Assembly (NCBI GenBank): GCA_038040385.1
Contig: JBBPII010000001.1
Coordinates: forward strand, 186,001-250,000
Direction of reading: 5' to 3'
Source: Gilichinskyi gelida
GTDB taxonomy: Bacteria; Acidobacteriota; Thermoanaerobaculia; Gp7-AA8
Length of the DNA stretch: 64,000 nucleotides
The notes beneath the pieces were generated by a model, which saw only the letters and a list, made by a program, of their open reading frames with translations, was not told the origin of the DNA and did no database searches. Below, in pieces: positions 59,251 to 64,000 of this stretch (position 1 is its first letter; each line of letters opens with the position of its first letter). A program made the translations under genes and the position numbers.

Positions 59251-60216
59251 TTATCGGCGAGGTGCCGCGGACGCCGACTTGGACGACGGCTTCGCCGGGA
59301 CGCGCTTCTTCGCCACCATCGTCTTCTTCGCCGCGGCCGGCCGCTCGCGAAGGGCGACGCGGTTGAGGTGGGTCACGAACTTCGTGAAGAGCTGCTCGCT
59401 GGTCTGCTGCGAGCGGATCTCCGCCGACAGGTCGTCGGTGTGCGCACCGGTGACGAGCTGGAGGTACGGGTCGCGCGTGAGCATCTGCACCAGCATGTCG
59501 GAGACGGCGAACTCCTTTGGCAGCGCGACGCCGCGCAGCTTCGCGGCGGCGGCGAGGGCGCGGCGGGTCGAGGGGCGGAGCTCGGCGACGGTGCCCACCA
59601 GGGTCGTCTCGATGTGGCTCGACTGCGGGCGGATGAGCATCACCGCGCTGAGGCGCGGGTCGAAGTCGTCCGCCGCGTTGACGATCCCGTTCGTCGGCGG
59701 GAGGAAGAGCTTGTCGCCGCAATACGGATCGAGGCGGTTGTAGATCGCGGGGCGCAGCAGCCGTCCGGAGTTGCAGGCGCTGATGACGACGTGGAAGACG
59801 CCGTCCGCCTCGAGCCGCTCCTGCAGCGCGCCGACCGAGATGTACGACCGCGGGGAGTCGGGCTCGTAGCCGGCCTGTACCTTCAGCCCGTTGCCGTTGG
59901 TGCCATGCGTCTCGAGGATCAGCGTGCCGATGCGGCGGTCCGGATTGAGCAGGTTGAAGGTGTGCACCCCGGCGAGGATGTTGGTCCAGTCGGCGTCCTG
60001 GAAGCAGGCAAATCCCAGGGCTTCGTAGAAGTGGCAGTTGTCCTTCACGCTCAGGTCGGGACTGAAGACCACGCCGATGCCGCGGCCGATCTCGCTCACC
60101 TTCTTCGTCTGCTCGCCCGGCCAGGCGTTGAGCAGCAGGCGGTTGGTGCTGGTGTCCGCGGCGACGCTGGCCGCGAACGCGAGCACGAAGGCGAGGGATA
60201 CGAATCGGCGGAGCAT
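59251..60216 (-). CDS. Secreted caspase-like (clan CD) protein
   Basis: 321 residues. Signal peptide (FVSLAFVLAFAASVAADT). The central domain has the clan CD pattern: hydrophobic strand, then His in LILETHGTNGNG (~103), and about 45 residues later Cys in HVVISACNSGRLLRP (~147), matching the caspase/CHAT/clostripain H...ACxSG signature. A C-terminal tail is Lys/Ala/Pro rich (AAAKKTMVAKKRVPAKPSSK). Its start overlaps the stop of a small lipoprotein gene, so the two are coupled. Peptidase activity is inferred from the two residues only. Confidence 0.65.
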   Translation of the reverse strand: MLRRFVSLAFVLAFAASVAADTSTNRLLLNAWPGEQTKKVSEIGRGIGVVFSPDLSVKDNCHFYEALGFACFQDADWTNILAGVHTFNLLNPDRRIGTLILETHGTNGNGLKVQAGYEPDSPRSYISVGALQERLEADGVFHVVISACNSGRLLRPAIYNRLDPYCGDKLFLPPTNGIVNAADDFDPRLSAVMLIRPQSSHIETTLVGTVAELRPSTRRALAAAAKLRGVALPKEFAVSDMLVQMLTRDPYLQLVTGAHTDDLSAEIRSQQTSEQLFTKFVTHLNRVALRERPAAAKKTMVAKKRVPAKPSSKSASAAPRR

Positions 60217-60542
60217 CAGTCTTTGCGGACCTTTTTATGAGTGGTGGTCGTGGTTGATTTCGTGGTTGTCGTCGTGGTTGCGTCCTGTGCCGCGCTGGCC
60301 ATCGGCGGATTCTCGGTCTTGACGTTGAGCTCAGGCGTCACGGTCGGCAGCGCGGCCGATTGCGGCGCGGTCCCTTTCGCCTCGACGACGGTGCCGGTGG
60401 TGTTGTTCGGGTTCACCGGGACGGTGGCGGCGGGGGTGTTCGTGACGCTGGTCTGAACGTTCGGGTCGATCTTGTCCGAGCGCGAGGAGCGGCAGCCGAA
60501 CAGCGCGACGACTGCAAGCAGGGCGAGAATCGTTCGCATCAT
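60216..60542 (-). CDS. Small Thr-rich predicted lipoprotein
   Basis: 108 residues. The signal RTILALLAVVALFGC ends in a lipobox Cys. The mature part is disordered, with repeated Thr (DATTTTTTKSTTTTTHKK) and Pro/Asn-rich stretches. It overlaps the start of the caspase-like gene and may tether or accompany it. No defined domain. Confidence 0.6.
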   Translation of the reverse strand: MMRTILALLAVVALFGCRSSRSDKIDPNVQTSVTNTPAATVPVNPNNTTGTVVEAKGTAPQSAALPTVTPELNVKTENPPMASAAQDATTTTTTKSTTTTTHKKVRKD

Positions 60543-60573
60543 CTTCGACTACGCAAGAAGCGCGCTAAGTCCC

Positions 60574-60649
60574 GTCATGCTGAGCCGCGTAGACGGCGAA
60601 GCATCTCAGTCTGCGCATCCTGAGATCCTTCGCTGCGCTCAGGATGACG
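60574..60649. repeat. Dispersed palindromic repeat (CATCCTGAG...CTCAGGATG)
   Basis: GTCATGCTGAGCCGCGTAGA is followed by CATCCTGAG / CTCAGGATG arms (60616-60646). It lies in the 160-bp gap before the DoxX gene, on the promoter side of both divergent genes. Confidence 0.7.
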
Positions 60650-60701
60650 ACCACCCGTGGCTGGCGCGACTCCTGAAAGCGTTTTGCAAAAGAGGTGTTG
60701 C

Positions 60702-61127
60702 ATGATTGAAGTCATCGGTCGTTTCACGCCGCAGACGTTTGCTCTTCTGCGCATCGTCAGCGGACTCATGTTCATGATGCACGGCACGCAGAAGATCTTC
60801 GGATGGCCCGGCGAAAAGATGTCGGGATTGCCGCCGATGATCAAAGTCGCCGGCTGGATCGAGATCATCGGAGGGGGGCTGATCCTGGTCGGCCTCTTCG
60901 CCGGCATCGCCGCCCTCATCTGCAGCGGTGAGATGGCGGTCGCCTACTTCATGGCCCACGCGGCGAAGGGAGGCATGAACCCGCTGGTGAACAAAGGCGA
61001 GCTGGCGGCGCTCTACTGCTTCGTCTTCCTCTACATCGCCGCGCACGGCGCGGGGATCTGGAGCATCGACAACATCCTGCGGAAGCGAGTCCCGGTCACC
61101 GCGTCAACTGGCGCAGCGCGCGTCTGA
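60702..61127 (+). CDS. DoxX-family membrane protein
   Basis: 141 residues from ATG 60702 behind AGAGGTG. Four membrane helices with DoxX hallmarks: FALLRIVSGLMFMMHGTQKI, the loop FGWPGEKMSGLPP, AGWIEIIGGGLILVGLFAGI and LAALYCFVFLYIAAHGAG. DoxX proteins are small integral membrane proteins tied to thiol/redox balance in some bacteria, but the exact role is unknown. Its 3' end overlaps the convergent ruvA gene by 32 bp. Confidence 0.85.
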   Translation: MIEVIGRFTPQTFALLRIVSGLMFMMHGTQKIFGWPGEKMSGLPPMIKVAGWIEIIGGGLILVGLFAGIAALICSGEMAVAYFMAHAAKGGMNPLVNKGELAALYCFVFLYIAAHGAGIWSIDNILRKRVPVTASTGAARV

Positions 61128-61686
61128 GGAGGGCGGAGAGCTCGGCCTCGCCGCCGAGCTCCTTGCGCGCGACGTCGAGCGCCGCGTCGGCGTCCTTCGG
61201 GCGGTAGCCGAGGTTGATGAGGGCGGAGTGCACGTCCTCGTCGATCGAGGTGCGCGTCGTCGACGGCGCCGCGGCCGCCGCCTCGGGCAGCACGAGCTTG
61301 TCGCGCAGCTCGAGGCACATCCGCTCCGCGGTCTTCTTGCCGACGCCGGGGATGGAGGAGAGCTTGCGCGTGTCGCCGCGGACGACGGCGTCGGCGAGAT
61401 CGGCCGGCTCGATGCCGGAGAGGATCTTCTGCGCCAGCGTCGGCCCGATTCCGGAGATGGCGATCAGCTTTTCGAACGCGAACTTCTCCTCGGCCGTGGC
61501 GAAGCCATACAGCGAGAGCGCGTCCTCGCGCACGTGGGTGTAGATCTCCAACTCCACGTCGCGGCGATTCTCGAGGCGGTAGTACGTCTGCAGCGAGATG
61601 TGGACTTCGTAGCCGACGCCGGACGTCACGATCAGCGCGCTCGTCGCGTCGAGCTTTTTCAAAATGCCTTGGAGGTAGCCGATCAT
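61096..61686 (-). CDS. ruvA: Holliday junction branch migration protein RuvA
   Basis: 196 residues with all RuvA domains: an N-terminal OB fold (MIGYLQGILKKLDATSALIV, EIYTHVREDALSLYGFATAE), two helix-hairpin-helix motifs (LIAISGIGPTLAQKIL; LSSIPGVGKKTAERM) and the C-terminal RuvB-contact domain (VHSALINLGYRPKDADAALD). It forms tetramers on Holliday junctions and loads RuvB. The sequence directly upstream of its ATG is a tandem GGGGTCTC-type repeat with no Shine-Dalgarno site. Confidence 0.95.
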   Translation of the reverse strand: MIGYLQGILKKLDATSALIVTSGVGYEVHISLQTYYRLENRRDVELEIYTHVREDALSLYGFATAEEKFAFEKLIAISGIGPTLAQKILSGIEPADLADAVVRGDTRKLSSIPGVGKKTAERMCLELRDKLVLPEAAAAAPSTTRTSIDEDVHSALINLGYRPKDADAALDVARKELGGEAELSALLRRALRQLTR

Positions 61687-61764
61687 CGGGGTCTCGGGGT
61701 CTCGGGGTCTCGGGGTCTCGCGGCGCCTCCACCCCGAGACCGCGAGACCGCGAGACCGAGAGAC
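61687..61764. repeat. Tandem and inverted GGGGTCTC repeats between ruvA and cysS
   Basis: About four copies of GGGGTCTC lie head to tail from 61689, then after a short GC spacer the inverted units CCGAGACCGCGAGACCGCGA follow. The block fills the whole gap between the cysS stop and the ruvA start codon. Confidence 0.85.
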
Positions 61765-61765
61765 C

Positions 61766-63175
61766 TCATTTGCGGCGCCATCTCGTACCTCCCGGAGTGT
61801 CCTCCAACAGAATCCCCCGCCCGAGGAGCTCGTCGCGGATCCGATCGCTCTCCGCGAAGTTGCGCGTCTTGCGCGCGGCGTTGCGGGCTGCGATCAATTG
61901 CTCGACCTCGGCGTCGAGGTTCTCCTCGCGGGTGGGGAAGATGTCGAGCACCGGATCGACCTTCAGCAGCGCGGCCTTGATGCCGGCGGCGTCGCCGGCG
62001 CTGATGCGGCCGGCGTCGATGGCGATGTTCGCGTCGCGGATCAATGTGAAGAGCGCGCCGAGGGCGCCGGCGGTGTTGAGATCGTCATCCATCGCCTCTT
62101 CGAAGTCGGCGAGGAACTTCCCGATCAGGGCGTGGCCGCCGTCGTCGGCGTGCGCGGCGTCGTGCGGCGCGGAACGGGAGACCTCGTCGAGCCGCAAGAG
62201 GAAGCTCTCGATGCGCCCGAGGGCGTTCTTGGCGTCGTCGAGCGATTGCGTGGTGAAGTTCAGCTTCGTCCGGTGCGGCACCGACAGCAGCGCGTAGCGC
62301 AGCGCCAGCGTGTCGTAGCCCATCTCCTTGATCTCGTCGAGACTGTAGATGTTGCCGAGCGACTTCGACATCTTCTGCTGATCGATGTTGAGGTGCTCGC
62401 CGTGGATCCAGTAGCGCACGAACGGCTTGCCGGTCGCTCCTTCGCTCTGCGCGATCTCGTTCTCATGGTGCGGGAAGATGAGATCGACCGCGCCGGTGTG
62501 GATGTCGAAGGTCTCGCCGAGGAGCTGCATCGACATCGCCGAGCACTCCAGGTGCCAGCCGGGACGGCCTTCGCCGATCGGCGTCGGCCACGACGGCTCG
62601 CCTTCCTTCTTCGCCTTCCAGAGGACGAAGTCGCGGGCGTTCTCCTTCTCGTATTCGTCGCTCTCGATGCGGCTGTACTCGCTGGTGGTGTCGACCTCGA
62701 TGCGCGAGAGCTTCCCGTAGCCCGGCATCGTCGACACCTTGAAGTACGTCGACCCTTCGACGACGTAGGTGTGCCCGCGCGAGTCGAGGCGCTCGACCAG
62801 CGCGACCATCTGCGGGATGAACTCCGTGGCGCGCGGATAGGCGTCGGCGGGCTGGATGCGCAGCTCGCCGATCGCCGCGTGAAAGCCTTCGATGAACGGG
62901 GCGGTGTAGGTGCGGATGTCCTGTCCCGCCGCATTGGCGTTGCGGATGATCTTGTCCTCGACATCGGTGATGTTCATGACCTGCGTGACGCGGTAGCCGC
63001 GCCAGGCGAGGTAGCGTCGCAGCAGATCGCTCCAGACAAAGGTGCGCAGGTTGCCGATGTGGGGGTGGTTGTAGACCGTCGGGCCGCAGGAGTACATGCG
63101 CACTTCGCCCGGCGTTTGCGGGACGAAGAGCTCCTTTTCGCGGCTCAAGGTGTTGAAAAGCTTTAGCTCCGACAT
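61766..63175 (-). CDS. cysS: Cysteinyl-tRNA synthetase
   Basis: 469 residues from ATG 63175. Class I signatures: zinc-binding Cys and HIGH-like motif in YSCGPTVYNHPHIGNLRTF (~29-45), WHLECSAMS and IFPHHENEIAQSE (zinc ligands), and KMSKSLGN (~270). The C-terminal DALR-type and tail regions are present (FAESDRIRDELLGRGI). It charges tRNA-Cys. A longer frame upstream is open but lacks family similarity. It is followed 79 bp later by ruvA on the same strand. Confidence 0.96.
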   Translation of the reverse strand: MSELKLFNTLSREKELFVPQTPGEVRMYSCGPTVYNHPHIGNLRTFVWSDLLRRYLAWRGYRVTQVMNITDVEDKIIRNANAAGQDIRTYTAPFIEGFHAAIGELRIQPADAYPRATEFIPQMVALVERLDSRGHTYVVEGSTYFKVSTMPGYGKLSRIEVDTTSEYSRIESDEYEKENARDFVLWKAKKEGEPSWPTPIGEGRPGWHLECSAMSMQLLGETFDIHTGAVDLIFPHHENEIAQSEGATGKPFVRYWIHGEHLNIDQQKMSKSLGNIYSLDEIKEMGYDTLALRYALLSVPHRTKLNFTTQSLDDAKNALGRIESFLLRLDEVSRSAPHDAAHADDGGHALIGKFLADFEEAMDDDLNTAGALGALFTLIRDANIAIDAGRISAGDAAGIKAALLKVDPVLDIFPTREENLDAEVEQLIAARNAARKTRNFAESDRIRDELLGRGILLEDTPGGTRWRRK

Positions 63176-63206
63176 TGGCGGCGCATTATAGAGTCCTGAG
63201 TTCCGA

Positions 63207-63829
63207 GTGCTCAGTCCTGAGAGCTTTGCAGCGCGGTTCGGCCGCCCACTGTTCGGGATGGTCCATCTCGACCCCCTTCCCGGCGCGCCGCTGTTCGGCG
63301 GATCGCTCGATGCGGTCGTCGACGCGGCGCTTGCCGATGCGCGCGCGCTGCTCGAGGGCGGCTGCGACGGTATGGTCTTCGAGAATTTCGGCGACCGGCC
63401 GTTCTTCAAGGATGGCGTGGGGGCGGAGACGGTGGCGGCGATGACGTGGGTGATCGCGGCGGTGACCTGACTTTATCCTTGCGCCGCGAAGACGGCGCGA
63501 GGATCTGGCGCCCACTTGCGCGGCGCACATGGGCGCCAGATCCTGAGCCGTCTTCGCGGCGCAAGGATAAATGTGAACCCGCGGCCGACGCCATCATCGT
63601 CAGCGGGAGGGAGACGAGGGCCGAGCCCGACGCGGCGCGGTTCGCGCTGGTGCGGGAGGCGGTCGATGCGCCGCTGCTGGTCGGCAGCGGGCTGACCGAG
63701 GCCAACGCCGCGTCGTTCGCCGCCGCGGACGGCGCGATCGCCGGCACCTCGGTCAAGCGCGACGGACGCGTCGACGCGGCGCGAGTGGCTCGCCTGGCCG
63801 CTGCGTTCAGATCTTGCGGCGGCCGGTGA
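63207..63829 (+). pseudogene. BtpA-family gene, central part replaced by a palindrome
   Basis: The N-terminal part from GTG 63207 matches the BtpA family (FGMVHLDPLPGAPLFGGSLD, EGGCDGMVFENFGDRPFFKD) up to ~63465. After the palindrome (63472-63571) the C-terminal part reads in another frame: AADAIIVSGRETRAEPDAAR, APLLVGSGLTEANAASFAAA, DGAIAGTSVKRDGRVDAARV, with stop at 63829. About 100 residues of the usual ~260-270-residue barrel are missing and the frames do not match, so the product is not functional. Confidence 0.8.
63472..63571. repeat. 100-bp palindromic element inside the btpA-like pseudogene
   Basis: The outer arms (TTTATCCTTGCGCCGCGAAG at the left, its inverse at 63552-63571) continue inward with AGGATCTGGCGCCCA / TGGGCGCCAGATCCT, giving ~42-bp arms with a small mismatch and a ~15-nt loop. 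MITE-like in form, without visible terminal duplications. Confidence 0.85.
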
Positions 63830-63962
63830 TCAACTGGAAGATCACCACGATCACCGCGATCACCAGCAGCGCGTGAATCAGGCCGCCGCCGATGTGCAGT
63901 GCGAAGCCACCCAGCCAGAGAACCACCAGGACTACGATAATCACCCAAAGTATGTTGCCCAT
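63807..63962 (-). CDS. Small membrane protein (lmo0937 family-like)
   Basis: 51 residues from ATG 63962. Two hydrophobic helices (ILWVIIVVLVVLWLGGFAL and ALLVIAVIVVIFQLI) flank a short HIGGGLIH turn, followed by a basic TGRRKI end, matching the small two-helix family often annotated as lmo0937 family membrane proteins. Function unknown. It overlaps the pseudogene's 3' end by 23 bp in convergent orientation. The last 38 bp of the window show nothing else. Confidence 0.8.
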   Translation of the reverse strand: MGNILWVIIVVLVVLWLGGFALHIGGGLIHALLVIAVIVVIFQLITGRRKI

Positions 63963-64000
63963 GTGGCTCAGCAGTAGCGACGAGCGTGCCAACGGCGACA

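Noticed and set aside
58858..60240. A 460-codon plus-strand open frame over the caspase-like gene
   Set aside because: No domain-like sequence, and the opposite strand has a signal peptide and clan CD motifs.
1..64000. CRISPR arrays, insertion sequences with transposases and rRNA genes
   Set aside because: No regularly spaced direct repeats, no DDE or serine transposase signatures and no rRNA segments were seen; the palindromes in the backbone are dispersed REP/MITE-like units.

Overview
The window is high-GC bacterial DNA. Protein families and the dense intergenic palindromes suggest an Acidobacteriota-like chromosome. This is an inference: the best phylum hint is a small exported protein at 40094-40417 of a type I associate with acidobacteria. 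The window splits sharply at a tRNA-Glu gene (37419-37494).

Positions 1-~37420 look like one end of an integrated genomic island, with its far end outside the window. A tyrosine recombinase (36045-37370) and an excisionase-like HTH gene (35623-36045) lie next to the 3' end of the tRNA, the usual layout for tRNA-targeted integration. The island is rich in defence genes. It carries a complete qatABCD operon (12051-16929, minus), a three-gene plus-strand operon of SNF2 helicase-DUF3883, DUF1156 adenine methylase and HEPN-DUF499 ATPase (17140-26682), and a SPARTA-type pair of TIR-APAZ and short Argonaute (26940-29456). The Argonaute has lost the first part of PIWI and is frameshifted. The left end (1-5160) holds small HTH regulators, three HicB-like proteins without HicA partners, a fusion of an FtsH-type M41 peptidase with an RNA polymerase alpha-CTD-like domain, and a frameshifted DUF3841 remnant. 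Other cargo includes a secreted SLH-anchored subtilase, a second small tyrosine recombinase, secreted Ig-like proteins (one decayed), and an uncharacterised membrane/lipoprotein group (29571-35604).

From 37500 onward is chromosomal backbone: an SDR enzyme, an ECF sigma/anti-sigma pair, two sensor kinases with one OmpR-type regulator, a VIT/VWA protein with its class GN sortase, enoyl-CoA hydratase, a patatin / S8 peptidase / MBL-hydrolase operon, a secreted caspase-like protein, DoxX, RuvA and CysRS. It is peppered with REP-like palindromes, several of which run into coding regions and supply the 3' ends of genes.

Within the backbone, a segment at about 49939-53932 carries three minus-strand genes for secreted proteins and looks lower in GC. 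It is bracketed by a 308-bp direct repeat made of the 5' end of the enoyl-CoA hydratase gene, so it looks inserted or rearranged. Degraded genes in the backbone are an EAL-domain fragment and a btpA-like gene whose middle is replaced by a 100-bp palindrome.
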